64,000 bases of DNA from an uncultured Mucilaginibacter sp. (GCA_913775265.1 CAJYJH010000064.1:33384-97383); one strand, 5' to 3'. Numbered from the stretch's first letter, positions 44,896 to 54,150 are shown. Notes: a model not told the origin generated them from the letters alone. Numbers and translations are program-made.

Positions 44896-45267
44896 ATGAA
44901 TAAAATACGGTACCTGATAGCGCTGCTTTATAACGATATTAAAAGCCGCAGACCCGACGGCACGCCCTATTTTAATGTACGGGTGTATATGGCGTTCGGT
45001 TTGTGGTTGCACTTGCTGCAGGTACTATTGTTATTAGAGCTAACGGCTAATATTCAGTTTATCCCGAAAGATGAAAACTCGTTTATCGGGTGTGCATTTT
45101 TATTTACATTGATGATTTTTTACCTTATGACATGGTTGTTCCCGGTTAAAGATTTAATTGATGTAAAGGTGAGTTTGGGTGCTGTTAAAAAGGTGAAGTA
45201 TTATTATTGGGGGTACTTTATATTAAATATGTGCGTGTTGGTTCTTTTATTTAAAACGGGGCACTAA
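44896..45267 (+). CDS. Hypothetical membrane protein with three helices
   Basis: This is a 123-residue protein. A basic N-terminus (MNKIRYLIALLYNDIKSRRPDGTPYFNVRVY) is followed by three predicted helices ('FGLWLHLLQVLLLLEL', 'GCAFLFTLMIFYLMTWLF', 'YYWGYFILNMCVLVLLF'). No family is recognised. Confidence 0.6.
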   Translation: MNKIRYLIALLYNDIKSRRPDGTPYFNVRVYMAFGLWLHLLQVLLLLELTANIQFIPKDENSFIGCAFLFTLMIFYLMTWLFPVKDLIDVKVSLGAVKKVKYYYWGYFILNMCVLVLLFKTGH

Positions 45268-45535
45268 AAACCGTTTAAGATTAACTTTCAAAAACCTGAG
45301 CCGGGCTGGATCTGACCGGTAAAAACCTGATGGATAAACAGGTATTAGCCCGCTTAACAGCTATGCTAAGATTTGCATTAAAGCCGGCGCCAAGCCTGAA
45401 ACCTCATAAACTTTTTTTTATTGGAACTGTGAAATGCAGGGGCGCTTGCATTTACACTAAGCAGGAGTACAGTAGTTATTTTAGAACCGCAAAATCATCT
45501 GTATCTTCAGCACCTAACCATAACCCCGCCAACTT

Positions 45536-46450
45536 ATGCCGTTCCATAAATTTGCTACGCTTGTAACCGGATTAACTTTATGTGGTGCCTCGCTGTTTGG
45601 GCAAACGTATAACCAGCAGCTTGTGAGGCAACTGGATACTATTTTAAAAGACGACCAACTGTACCGCCGGATAAAAAATGCCACGCCTGAGGGCGACCGC
45701 GAAAATATGAACAAGCAAAGTAGGCTGGATGCGGCTAACCTTATTAAAGCCGAAAAAATTATAGCCCGCTATGGTTATCCCGGCAAAACGATGGTAGGAC
45801 CCAACCACCAGTCGACCATATTTTTGGTGATACAGCACAACGATACGGAAACGCATGACAAATACCTGCCCTTGCTTACCCGGGCGGCCGAAAATGGAGA
45901 GCTGCGGGCAAGTTCGCTGGCCATACTTACCGATCGTGTTAAAATTGGCCACGGCGAGCCGCAGGTATACGGCTCGCAAATGCACGAAACGCCCAATGGT
46001 GTAAAGCTATATTCTATCATTGACGAAGCTAACGTCAACAAGCGCCGGGCAAAGGTGGGGCTGGGACCATTGCAGCAGTACCTGAAACATTGGAATATCA
46101 ATTACAAACTGCCCGTAGCCGGCAAGCCCAACCCGAACCCGTCCGGTTTATATTACGTGCGCCCGCAGCAGGAAGAGCATTCGCCCATTACCGAGGTAGG
46201 AGGTTTTCAGGCCATCCTGTCTAAATTAAAATATCCCGAGCAGGCCCGCGCCGCCGGCATCACCGGTAACGTGGTGGTTGAGCTTACGGTGGGCACCGAT
46301 GGTCGCACCAAAAACCTGAGCGTAGCAAAGTCGCTTGGTTATGGCTGCGACGAAGAAGCTTTGCGCGTGATGAAAGAGGCCCGCTACACCAATACCTCCG
46401 GCCAGGAAAGCGATATCCGCGTAAGCCTCCCGTTTCCGGTAAAGCACTGA
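45536..46450 (+). CDS. Secreted protein: DUF6624-like domain fused to TonB C-terminal domain
   Basis: This 304-residue protein has a signal peptide ending 'SLFGQ'. Residues about 40-190 match DUF6624 in pattern ('SRLDAANLIKAEKIIARYGYPGKTMVGPNHQSTIFLVIQHND...YLPLLTRAAENGELRASSLAILTDRV...QVYGSQ'). The last 90 residues are a TonB_C fold ('LKYPEQARAAGITGNVVVELTVGTDGRTKNLSVAKSLGYGCDEEALRVMKEARY'). There is no membrane anchor or Pro-rich linker, so it is a periplasmic TonB-like protein and not a standard energy transducer. Confidence 0.8.
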   Translation: MPFHKFATLVTGLTLCGASLFGQTYNQQLVRQLDTILKDDQLYRRIKNATPEGDRENMNKQSRLDAANLIKAEKIIARYGYPGKTMVGPNHQSTIFLVIQHNDTETHDKYLPLLTRAAENGELRASSLAILTDRVKIGHGEPQVYGSQMHETPNGVKLYSIIDEANVNKRRAKVGLGPLQQYLKHWNINYKLPVAGKPNPNPSGLYYVRPQQEEHSPITEVGGFQAILSKLKYPEQARAAGITGNVVVELTVGTDGRTKNLSVAKSLGYGCDEEALRVMKEARYTNTSGQESDIRVSLPFPVKH

Positions 46451-46770
46451 GTGAATAAACTAATGAGTGAATGAGTGATTTTTGAATGAGTGAGTGTGGA
46501 AAGTCGGTAAGTCCGTAGGGTAGTGTGTATCGCGAGTTTCGAAGATAAACAAGCGCTTTATTGCGAGGTACGGCGCCATCTCTTTAGGACAGGTGAACGC
46601 CAGATAGGCTTATCGCGCGACAAGCCTAAACGCTGACCCAGTTTAAAGAGATGGCGCCACTACTTCGCAATGAAGTGGATTTTTATATCATTCACTCATT
46701 CAATACTCACTCATTTACTCACTGGCAACTCCCTCGCTAACCGACTTTCTAACTCAATGGACTAACGGAC
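46451..46770. repeat. Nested inverted element, family E copy 2
   Basis: This 320-base gene-free stretch is built as nested inverted repeats. The outer arms are GAGTGAATGAGTGA.../...TCACTCATTCA. Next come AAGTCCGTAG/CTAACGGACTTACT. The inner arms are GGCGCCATCTCTTTA/AAAGAGATGGCGCC around 46570-46660. The core matches 31610-31653 in reverse. Confidence 0.7.
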
Positions 46771-46775
46771 TTACT

Positions 46776-47168
46776 TCACATCTTTACCACCTTACCTGTA
46801 TTCCGCATATCTTCTTTTATTTTTTCGCGGTGCTGTGCACCCCAGTTTCTGAGTTCTTGCAATACGCTTTGCAAGGTGCCGCTATAGGGAGTGGTTTTAT
46901 ACAACACCGATACGGGGGTAGTAGGGTATACGTGGCGCGAGATAAAGCCGTTCAGCTCCAGTTCTTTCAGTTCTTTAGCCAGTATTTTAGGTGTAATGCC
47001 GTCCAATACGCGCTGCAACTCGCCAAAGCGCTTGGCCGACTCGGTAAGTGTAAATATCAGCGGCAGCTTCCACTTGCCATTCAGCACATACAGGGCATCA
47101 CGTATATGGTTTACGCTGTTGGTACATTCCTGGTGGCTGATGGGCTGGGGCGCTTGTAAGGGTTCCAT
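46776..47168 (-). CDS. HxlR-family transcriptional regulator
   Basis: This is a 130-residue winged helix: 'CTNSVNHIRDALYVLNGKWKLPLIFTLTESAKRFGELQRVLDGITPKILAKELKELELNGFISRHVY' then 'VLYKTTPYSGTLQSVLQELRNWGAQHREKI'. It is divergent from the DoxX and LLM-oxidoreductase genes and likely represses them. The shared 106-base region holds several palindromic half-sites. Confidence 0.9.
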   Translation of the reverse strand: MEPLQAPQPISHQECTNSVNHIRDALYVLNGKWKLPLIFTLTESAKRFGELQRVLDGITPKILAKELKELELNGFISRHVYPTTPVSVLYKTTPYSGTLQSVLQELRNWGAQHREKIKEDMRNTGKVVKM

Positions 47169-47194
47169 ATTGTAAAGTTAGCTACTATCATCAA

Positions 47195-47235
47195 GGATAC
47201 CACTATCCTTTAGGATAGCCGTATCTTTTTGATAC
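47195..47235. promoter_or_regulatory. Cluster of GGATA/TATCC half-sites between hxlR and doxX
   Basis: CTATCCT(tt)AGGATAG (47203-47218) is a perfect inverted repeat. It is flanked by another GGATA on the left and GTATCtttttGATAC on the right. The arrangement fits multiple HxlR dimer sites. Confidence 0.5.
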
Positions 47236-47274
47236 CGTGCCAGCTGTAAGTTTGCAGTAAATAATTAACTCAAA

Positions 47275-47649
47275 ATGAAAGCAATTAAAATTACCTACTG
47301 GATCACCACCGTTATAATTGCCCTGATGATGATTAACTCGGCCGTGATGTATTTTACCAAGCCGGAAATGAAACAGGCCTTTAGCCATCTTGGCTTTCCC
47401 GACTATTTCCGTATTGAGCTGGCTGTATTAAAACTGATGGGCGCCGTGGTGCTGCTCACGCCGTTAACCACCCGGCTTAAAGAGTGGGCCTATGCCGGCT
47501 TTACCATTGTATTTGTATCGGCCTTTATTGCACACACCGCCTCCGGCGATCCGGTGGCAAACCGTATTATGCCGCTGGTTTTTCTGGTAATATTGCTGGT
47601 ATCTTACTTTACTTATCACCGTTTACCACATTTTAAATCAGGCAAATAA
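47275..47649 (+). CDS. DoxX-family membrane protein
   Basis: This 124-residue protein has four helices. 'MYFTKPEMKQAFSHLGFPDYFRIELAVLKLMGAVVLLTPLTTRLKEWAYAGFTIVFVSAFIAH' is typical of the short DoxX family. It is first in a two-gene unit with the flavin oxidoreductase, 44 bases apart, and divergent from HxlR. A role in redox or quinone stress is plausible. Confidence 0.85.
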   Translation: MKAIKITYWITTVIIALMMINSAVMYFTKPEMKQAFSHLGFPDYFRIELAVLKLMGAVVLLTPLTTRLKEWAYAGFTIVFVSAFIAHTASGDPVANRIMPLVFLVILLVSYFTYHRLPHFKSGK

Positions 47650-47693
47650 ATACGGCATAGTACGCTTAACAGTAATACTTATATATTTAGCTT

Positions 47694-48719
47694 ATGGAAA
47701 TAGGAATAGATAGTTTTGCCTCTGCTTTGTACGGATCACAATCGCTCAGCAGTGTGGATGCCATGGAGCAGTTGCTCGACCGCATGGTACAGGCCGACCA
47801 ATCGGGGCTGGATGTGTTCGGCATCGGCGAGCATCACCGCAAAGAGTTTTTAGACTCGGCTACGGCCGTAGTACTGGCTGCTGCTGCTGCACGCACCTCG
47901 CGCATCAGGCTAACCAGCGCCGTTACCGTGCTTAGCGCGGCCGACCCGGTTCGGGTGTTTCAAAGCTTTGCCACGCTGGATCTGATTGCCAAAGGCCGCG
48001 CCGAACTGGTGGTGGGCCGAGGCTCATCGGTAGAGGCATACCCGCTGTTTGGCTATAGTTTAGATGATTATGATGCGTTGTTTAAAGAAAAATTAGACTT
48101 ACTGCTCCAGATACGCGATAACGACTTTGTAAACTGGCGCGGCAAGTTTCGCGCCGCTATCCCTAACCTGCCCGTTTACCCGCGCCCCGCACAGCAAAAG
48201 CTACCCGTTTGGCTGGGCGTAGGCGGCACACCCGAATCGTTTGTGAGGGCCGGCACCCTGGGATTGCCCCTCATGGTGGCCATTATTGGCGGCAACACGG
48301 CAAGGTTTCGTCCGCTGGTTGATTTGTACCGCCAGGCGGGTGCCCGTGCCGGTTTTGCACCCGATCAATTAAAAGTGGGTTTGCATTCGCCGGGTTATGT
48401 AGCCGCCACTACCGAACAAGCCGTGGCCGAGTACTATCCCGGCTATGCCGAGCTGTGGACCAAGCTGGGCCGCGAACGCGGCTGGCCACCCGTAACCCGT
48501 CAGCAGTTCGACCACCTGATGGGTCCGCAGGGCGTATTGGTAGTTGGCAGCCCCCTGCAGGTTGCCGAAAAGCTGCTGCGCCACAGCGAAGCACTGGGCG
48601 GTGTAGACCGCTTTACTTTCCAGATGGACAATGCAGGTTTAACGCATGAGCAACTCATACAGTCCATTAAACTGATCGGCGAGCAGGTGATACCACTGGT
48701 GAAACAAGGCAATAAATAG
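47694..48719 (+). CDS. LLM-class flavin-dependent oxidoreductase
   Basis: This 341-residue protein has a bacterial-luciferase-like TIM barrel: 'EIGIDSFAS', 'GLDVFGIGEHHRKEFLDSATAVVLAAAAARTSRIRLTSAVTVLSAADPVRVFQSFATLDLIAKGRAELVVGRGSS', and 'LPVWLGVGGTPESFVRAGTLGLPLMVAIIGG'. It is an FMN- or F420-type monooxygenase or dehydrogenase, and FMN is likely in Bacteroidota. Its context with DoxX and HxlR suggests inducible redox detoxification. Confidence 0.9.
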   Translation: MEIGIDSFASALYGSQSLSSVDAMEQLLDRMVQADQSGLDVFGIGEHHRKEFLDSATAVVLAAAAARTSRIRLTSAVTVLSAADPVRVFQSFATLDLIAKGRAELVVGRGSSVEAYPLFGYSLDDYDALFKEKLDLLLQIRDNDFVNWRGKFRAAIPNLPVYPRPAQQKLPVWLGVGGTPESFVRAGTLGLPLMVAIIGGNTARFRPLVDLYRQAGARAGFAPDQLKVGLHSPGYVAATTEQAVAEYYPGYAELWTKLGRERGWPPVTRQQFDHLMGPQGVLVVGSPLQVAEKLLRHSEALGGVDRFTFQMDNAGLTHEQLIQSIKLIGEQVIPLVKQGNK

Positions 48720-48825
48720 GTATGATTATGGCCTGATCATTTTTTCTTTCGCTGGTTTATGGCGCCAGTAATTATTACCTTGAGAGAGTTGTTATCGGAA
48801 TTGGTGTTGCAGAGATTTTACCTAA

Positions 48826-48987
48826 GCTACCATCACCAACCTGTCTATCTTAAAAACGGGCAAAGCCAAGGCTATCCGCCTCGAAACGCTCGATACCATT
48901 TGCCGCGTGCTTAACTGCCAGCCCGGCGACATCCTGGAGTTTGCACCCGATGGGGTGGAGGCAAGCACGGCGGAAACGAGGGATTAA
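48826..48987 (+). pseudogene. Remnant of a YozG-like HTH (Cro/CI) regulator
   Basis: The 53-codon frame 'ATITNLSILKTGKAKAIRLETLDTICRVLNCQPGDILEFAPDG...' is the recognition helix and C-terminus of a small XRE-type regulator. A TAA lies directly upstream in frame and no start is present, so the first half of the gene is lost or scrambled. Confidence 0.65.
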
Positions 48988-49025
48988 TGCCGTGTGCGGC
49001 TGGTGGAGCTTGTTTTACGCCGCGT

Positions 49026-49131
49026 TGTGCCGGCGATGGTCGGCATACCACACGCTAAATAGGAGATTTGTAGGCCAACATGCATTGCGGTGAACCTGCC
49101 TGTTGGGATGCTGAAATAAATTCAGCATGAC
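49026..49131 (+). repeat. MITE-like family B copy 3
   Basis: The left end is CCGGCGATGGTCGGCATACCACACGCT in two parts, and the right end is the hairpin GATGCTGAAataaaTTCAGCATGAC. About 75% of positions match copy 1 by eye. Confidence 0.7.
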
Positions 49132-49172
49132 GCCGGGAAAAATCAGAACGATGCGCGAGAACCCATATTCGC

Positions 49173-49562
49173 TCATTGGCTTATCGGTTCCGCAACCATT
49201 AAATTGCCCTGAGCGTCTAAATAAGAGCACAGCATGGCTTGGGTGTCAATCACCCAGCGCTCAACACCTGCATCGGCGACTTGGCGGCAAAAAGTTAAAA
49301 AGTCGGTTTGGCCTTGCTGGTGTATGCTGATGGCGTGTTGCAGGGCCAGGGGCGAGGGGTTTGGGTTGATGCTGAGGTCGGGATAAATGGCATCGGCACT
49401 TACAGTATGGCCACCGGCATCATGATAAACGGTAACTCCGTTTTGCACCAGGTAATCATAAGTTGCCAAGCCCAGAGCTTTAATTTCTTGGATGTAAGCC
49501 GGAAAATCGGCACCGGTTTTTACGCGGGCATGCGCCGCTTTGAGTTGTTGTAAGGTAAACAT
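49173..49562 (-). CDS. DUF1398 family protein
   Basis: This 129-residue cytoplasmic protein matches DUF1398 in order: 'MFTLQQLKAAHARVKTGADFPAYIQEIKALGLATYDYLVQNGVTVYHD', 'GQTDFLTFCRQVADAGVERWVIDTQAMLCSYLDAQGNLMV'. The function is unknown. Monocistronic. Confidence 0.85.
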   Translation of the reverse strand: MFTLQQLKAAHARVKTGADFPAYIQEIKALGLATYDYLVQNGVTVYHDAGGHTVSADAIYPDLSINPNPSPLALQHAISIHQQGQTDFLTFCRQVADAGVERWVIDTQAMLCSYLDAQGNLMVAEPISQ

Positions 49563-49723
49563 GATGTGTTGATGATACTATTAAGGTACATAAAACTAAT
49601 AAATATTGTAATCTGGATTGTCCCTCACCGACGAAAGCTAAATATAGAAATTACCGTCTATTTCCGTCTGTAACTTTTTCTACTTTCGCACATCCAAATA
49701 CTATACTACTCGCTATAAAACAG

Positions 49724-50944
49724 ATGAAGCATTTTCTGATTGTATTTATTTTACTTGCTTTGTTTCATACCAGCATAGCTCAGCATCATAGTCAAATTAT
49801 CATAGGCATTACAGACACTGTCCACTCCACGGTATTACACGAGAACAGGCCTGTTTTGATATACACTCCACCATCGGCAAGCAAAGACGCCAAAAGCAAC
49901 ATACGGTACCCTGTGGTTTATCTGCTTGATGGCGAATCCTTTTTTCAATCCTTTACGGGGATGGTTCAATACTTAAGCAGTATTGGCAAAATGCCCGAGA
50001 TGATTGTAGTGGGCATTCCAAATACAAACCGCAACAGGGATCTTACCCCAACGCATTTCGTCTACTGGTCCGACGGGCAAAAGGACGAGAAGGCGTTGCA
50101 CAGTACAGGCGGCGGAGAGAAGTTTCTTTCGTTTATTGATGATGAACTGATTCCCCATGTTGAAGCAGTATACCCTACAGCGCCGTATCGTATGTTTGTT
50201 GGGCACTCCTTAGGTGGGCTTACCGTTTTGAACGCCTTAATTAATCACCCGGCTTTGTTCAACTCCTATGTTTCAATCGACCCCACCGTATGGTGGGATA
50301 ACAGGGCGCTGATGAATAAAGCCACACAAGTACTGACACACGCAGATTATACAGGTAAGAGTTTGTTTTATGCTTCGGCCAACACCATGGATAAGCACAT
50401 GGACACCCTCCGGGTAATTAATGATACGGCTAATGTGAATGTACATGTAAGAGACAACCTGACATTTCGGGGCTTGCTGCAAAAAGATCATTCCAGTCAT
50501 CTGGCCTGGCAATGGAAGTACTACCCGGAAGATAATCATCCTTCGGTTCCGCTTATTGCAAGCTATGATGCCCTTCGGTTTATATTCAAAAACTACGAAT
50601 TGCCAAAAAAAATGGACGATCCATCGCTGACAGCTCAAGACATCAGTGTTCATTACAAAAGCGTTTCAAAACTCCTCAATTATGAGGTTAAACCCTCGGA
50701 GAGAACCGTAAACTTTTTAGGATATGGCTGTCTGTCTAACAAGCATTATAATGAGGCTTACAGCTTTTTTAAGATGAACATTGACAATTATCCTCAAAGC
50801 TTTAATGTATATGACAGCATGGGTGATTATTATCTGGCTACAGGTGATAAGAAAAATGCTGCTACGGTATTAGCCAAGGCACTTCGCCTGAAAGATAATC
50901 CGGATACACGCAAAAAACTACAAGAGTTGAAAACTGGCAAGTAA
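49724..50944 (+). CDS. Secreted esterase-like alpha/beta hydrolase with TPR-like tail
   Basis: This is a 406-residue protein with a signal peptide ending 'TSIAQ'. The esterase D/enterochelin-esterase pattern is clear: 'YPVVYLLDGESFFQSFTGMVQYLSSIGKMPEMIVVGIPNTNRNRDLTPTH', nucleophile 'FVGHSLGGLTVLNAL', and the region 'PEDNHPSVP' with the catalytic His. The last 100 residues form tetratricopeptide-like helices ('NFLGYGCLSNKHYNEAYSFFKMNIDNYPQSFNVYDSMGDYYLATGDKKNAATVLAKALRL'). The substrate could be a siderophore or acetyl ester. Confidence 0.87.
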   Translation: MKHFLIVFILLALFHTSIAQHHSQIIIGITDTVHSTVLHENRPVLIYTPPSASKDAKSNIRYPVVYLLDGESFFQSFTGMVQYLSSIGKMPEMIVVGIPNTNRNRDLTPTHFVYWSDGQKDEKALHSTGGGEKFLSFIDDELIPHVEAVYPTAPYRMFVGHSLGGLTVLNALINHPALFNSYVSIDPTVWWDNRALMNKATQVLTHADYTGKSLFYASANTMDKHMDTLRVINDTANVNVHVRDNLTFRGLLQKDHSSHLAWQWKYYPEDNHPSVPLIASYDALRFIFKNYELPKKMDDPSLTAQDISVHYKSVSKLLNYEVKPSERTVNFLGYGCLSNKHYNEAYSFFKMNIDNYPQSFNVYDSMGDYYLATGDKKNAATVLAKALRLKDNPDTRKKLQELKTGK

Positions 50945-51123
50945 TATAACTATCTATAACTGTTACGCAAGTTAAAAACAGCCTTTGCAGCTGTGGTTGA
51001 TGTTACTTACACTACCCGCTGTTAGGTTACTTGGGTAATAAGATTTTGATATTATCCAAATATATATGGCGTTAATGCATGGCGGATGGTTTGTGACAAC
51101 ACAAACCATAGGCTAAATTTTTG

Positions 51124-51210
51124 CTGCCGCAAGCATCGCGCTTGTGGTTACTTGAATCACTTGATCGCCCTCTTCACAACACGCTGCCACAAGCGGGACG
51201 CTTGCGGTAG
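51124..51210. repeat. Large inverted repeat, family F
   Basis: The 24-base arms CTGCCGCAAGC...GCTTGTGG (51124-51147) and CCACAAGC...GCTTGCGGTAG (51187-51210) pair with three mismatches around a 39-base loop. A single arm recurs at about 54127-54150. It lies in a 345-base gap without genes. Confidence 0.7.
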
Positions 51211-51289
51211 CGGGGATGTTTTTGATAGCCAGGAGCTAACACCCTACCATGATCCATTAACTATTACCCGTAAACCGCCCATCCATCCC

Positions 51290-52042
51290 CTAAAACACCA
51301 TGCTTGCCAGCAGCGCCCTAACCTTTTCGCGGTTAATTTTGGCGATGGGGACGTGTTCGCCGTTGTCGAGCAGGAGGGTGCCGCCATCTTCGCGCAGCCA
51401 GCTTTTTACAAAACGGGCATTTACCAAGTGGCTTTGGTGGGTGCGGATAAAGCCGTGCGGCTGCAGCAGCTCGGCGTACTCTTTAAGCGGTTTGGAGATG
51501 AGCAGTTGCTCGCCATCGGCCATAAAAAACAGGGTATAGGTGTTGTCGGCCTGGCACCGGCGGATGTGGTCGGTTTGTACGTAGCGGGTTTCTTTAAACT
51601 GCGGCAGCGCTATTTTTTGCGGCCGGTTGCGCCCCTGCTGCAACTGGCTAAGCAGTAAATCTAACTGGTGGTTAGCCTGTTTACCTTTAATGCGCGCTTC
51701 GGCCTTGGTTACGGCCTGCATCAGCTCATCAATGTCGATGGGTTTAAGCAGGTAATCGAGCGCGGCAAATTTGATGGCCTGTATGCCATAGCGGTCAAAC
51801 GCGGTCACAAAAATTACCTCAAAGCTTTGGTGGCGCACGGCCTGCAGTACCTCAAAGCCGGTGGCATCGCCCAGCTGTATGTCCAGCAACAACAGGTCGG
51901 GTTGTAGCTGGTTAATCAGCGTTACGGCAGCATCGCGGGTTTGGGCGCAGGCTACTACCTCAAGCATGGGGCAGTGCCGCGCCAGCAGCGCCTGCAGGTT
52001 TTGCAGGTTCGAGAGTTCATCGTCAATAATAATAGCGCGCAT
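51290..52042 (-). CDS. LytTR-family response regulator
   Basis: This 250-residue protein has a receiver domain ('MRAIIIDDE', phospho-acceptor Asp in 'LLLDIQLGDATG' near residue 55, Thr in 'VTAFD', Lys in 'LLKPI') and a C-terminal LytTR DNA-binding domain ('IRRCQADNTYTLFFMADGEQLLISKPLKEYAELLQPHGFIRTHQSHLVNARFV'). It sits 3 bases downstream of its sensor kinase gene. Confidence 0.95.
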   Translation of the reverse strand: MRAIIIDDELSNLQNLQALLARHCPMLEVVACAQTRDAAVTLINQLQPDLLLLDIQLGDATGFEVLQAVRHQSFEVIFVTAFDRYGIQAIKFAALDYLLKPIDIDELMQAVTKAEARIKGKQANHQLDLLLSQLQQGRNRPQKIALPQFKETRYVQTDHIRRCQADNTYTLFFMADGEQLLISKPLKEYAELLQPHGFIRTHQSHLVNARFVKSWLREDGGTLLLDNGEHVPIAKINREKVRALLASMVF

Positions 52043-52045
52043 AGC

Positions 52046-53659
52046 TTATAACCAGTGGTTTAAGGTGATGATGATACGGGTGCCGGTGTAGGGCGTAGTA
52101 ATAGTCAGGTCAATGGGCGTAGCCGGATGCAGCTTGTTAAGCAAGTTTATGCGGTCGTGCGTTAGCTTCAGGCCCATGCCGGCGGTAGGTTGGGCACTGT
52201 TGTATCCTTTCCCGTTATCCGTAACCGAAAGTACCATATTATTTTCCTCTTTGTAAAAATCAAGTTTGATTATACCATCCGTGCCCAAACCGGCCACGCC
52301 ATGCTTTACGGCATTCTCTACCAGGGGCTGCAGCAGCATAGCCGGTATTTCGAGGTTAGCTGCATCCAGGTCCGGGTCGGCATCAATCCGGTAGGTAAAA
52401 CCAAAACGCAGCTTTTCCATCTCCAGGTAATCGTTCAGCAGGGCAAGCTCGTCGGCCAGGGTAATAAAATCCCGGCTATCCAAAACGCTGCGGGTAAGGC
52501 GGGCAAATTTAGATAAGTAGCGGTTGGCCTGGTCGGTTTGTTGGTTATTCATCAGGTTTTGGATGCCCGCCAGCGCATTAAACACAAAGTGCGGATTTAA
52601 TTGTGCCCGTACTCCGTTTAACTGCATCTGGGCTTGCAGCTTTTGGTTTTTCTCTTGCGAAACGCGTTTGGCGTTGCGGCGCTTTTGCAGTATAATGATG
52701 GCTGCTGAAACGGCCGCCACAGCTAATATGCCCAAGCTTAACCACAGCATGAATTGCTTACGGCTGTAGGTTTTTTCGGGCTCGAGCACGGTAAAATGCA
52801 TTTTAACGGCTTTAGACGGAAATGATCTCCTGACAACAAAACTGTTAAATAATGCAGGCACGATAGATAATTCATATTTGCCCGGCTGCTGAAACAAAGA
52901 TGCATCTATAACCTGGTAAGCCAGCGCACCCATATAACGATAATTCCAGTTATTGCCAATGCGGGTAGTTTTGCCGGTAGACAGGTTTTTTAGATATATA
53001 TGGTATGTGAAGGTGACGTCTATGGATTTAATCGCTAATAAAATCCCGCTAACGTCTAAACTGTCGTGCAGTTTAAATTTAAAACCGTCGGGCTGCTTTT
53101 TCATTTCCACGCCGCTTTCGCCTTTTTTATCGGTAAGGTAAAGGGCTGTAAATTTTAATTGAGCCGGTTTGACCGGTTTATTATAAATAACCACCGAACT
53201 TACATTGCTCCGGTAATTAATGTTATAAAGTTTTATGGTTATGGAGCTGCGGTCAATGTTAAACTTTCCCAGGTTAAATAGTGCTATGTGGTTATAGTAC
53301 TGTACTGTAGCAATGTTTAGCTTTTGGTCCAGCACCACGGCTTTCCCGGCGTTGTCAAATATGCTGTATCGGTAATACGATGCACTGTCTTGAGGTGTTG
53401 ATATGCGTAAGCCAATGGTTTGGGCGCCTTCTAAAAAAACATAATTATTGGCAGGCTGATTAGCTACAATGCTTGTGTACTCTATCCATCTGGTATTTGA
53501 GTCGATAGTGACCGACAAGCCCGCCCGGAAGTTACCGACCATGGCAGTGTAAAACATCGAATCACCATACCTGACCCCGTATTTATTGGTGGGAACTTTT
53601 TGCGCCCAGACACCCAGGCAACCCGCCATCAGTAATAAAACAATAAGCAGCTTTTTCAT
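52046..53659 (-). CDS. LytS-type sensor histidine kinase
   Basis: This 537-residue protein has a signal peptide (to VWAQ), a periplasmic beta-rich sensor of about 280 residues and one membrane helix ('FMLWLSLGILAVAAVSAAIIIL', about 308-330). A His_kinase domain with the phospho-acceptor His in 'QLNPHFVFNALAGIQNLM' follows, then an HATPase ('LQPLVENAVKHGV', 'DNGKGY', 'GMGLKLTHDRINLL'). It phosphorylates the LytTR regulator downstream. The periplasmic domain is not recognised and should define the signal. Confidence 0.93.
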   Translation of the reverse strand: MKKLLIVLLLMAGCLGVWAQKVPTNKYGVRYGDSMFYTAMVGNFRAGLSVTIDSNTRWIEYTSIVANQPANNYVFLEGAQTIGLRISTPQDSASYYRYSIFDNAGKAVVLDQKLNIATVQYYNHIALFNLGKFNIDRSSITIKLYNINYRSNVSSVVIYNKPVKPAQLKFTALYLTDKKGESGVEMKKQPDGFKFKLHDSLDVSGILLAIKSIDVTFTYHIYLKNLSTGKTTRIGNNWNYRYMGALAYQVIDASLFQQPGKYELSIVPALFNSFVVRRSFPSKAVKMHFTVLEPEKTYSRKQFMLWLSLGILAVAAVSAAIIILQKRRNAKRVSQEKNQKLQAQMQLNGVRAQLNPHFVFNALAGIQNLMNNQQTDQANRYLSKFARLTRSVLDSRDFITLADELALLNDYLEMEKLRFGFTYRIDADPDLDAANLEIPAMLLQPLVENAVKHGVAGLGTDGIIKLDFYKEENNMVLSVTDNGKGYNSAQPTAGMGLKLTHDRINLLNKLHPATPIDLTITTPYTGTRIIITLNHWL

Positions 53660-53827
53660 AAGTTTTAATTTATAATGATGAGCAAAGCTTCTGTTTTAAA
53701 CGGAGGTGTAAAATGAGCGTTTAGTAAGATGGCCGGTAGCATTGGTAATGGATAAGGTTTGGTAAGGATTGTAAGCTAATGAGTAATTGTATTATTTTTA
53801 AATAACTGAGTAAATGAGCAAATAAAT

Positions 53828-54150
53828 CTTTACTGTCATCTCGAGTGATAACGAGAGATCTTGATACTGGCGATGAACGAAGTGATGATGTGTTGTGCGT
53901 TTATGACTCAAATTAATAATTATTTACTTCATTCAGCCCGCTCATTTGCCGCGGAGGCTGGTACTTGGTCATAGCCACAAAGTACCCAGACTTAGCGCAG
54001 CGATCTCATGAACACCTATAAAAAATAAACACTCCGTGAATAACGTCTTAGCTGTTGCGATCACCTGTCCGCCCGCAAGGCCCTCGCCGGCCCGGGCGCA
54101 ACAGCGGGCCTCTGCGCTCCTTGTTATGCTGCCGCAAGCGTCTTGTTTGT
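53828..54150 (+). repeat. Family A copy 5 with nested insertion, plus a family F half-site
   Basis: The left flank GTCATCTCGAG...GATCTTGATACT (53836-53873) leads into family A (about 53935-54118). Between the two A hairpins is the same extra segment of about 55 bases seen in copy 4 (TTAGCGCAGCGA...CACGGAGTGAATAA in reverse). A family F arm follows (54127-54150). The 640-base gap has no gene. Confidence 0.7.

Noticed and set aside
51086..51658. A 190-codon plus-strand frame over the LytTR gene
   Set aside because: It covers the DNA-binding domain of a clear response regulator and starts in repeat DNA.
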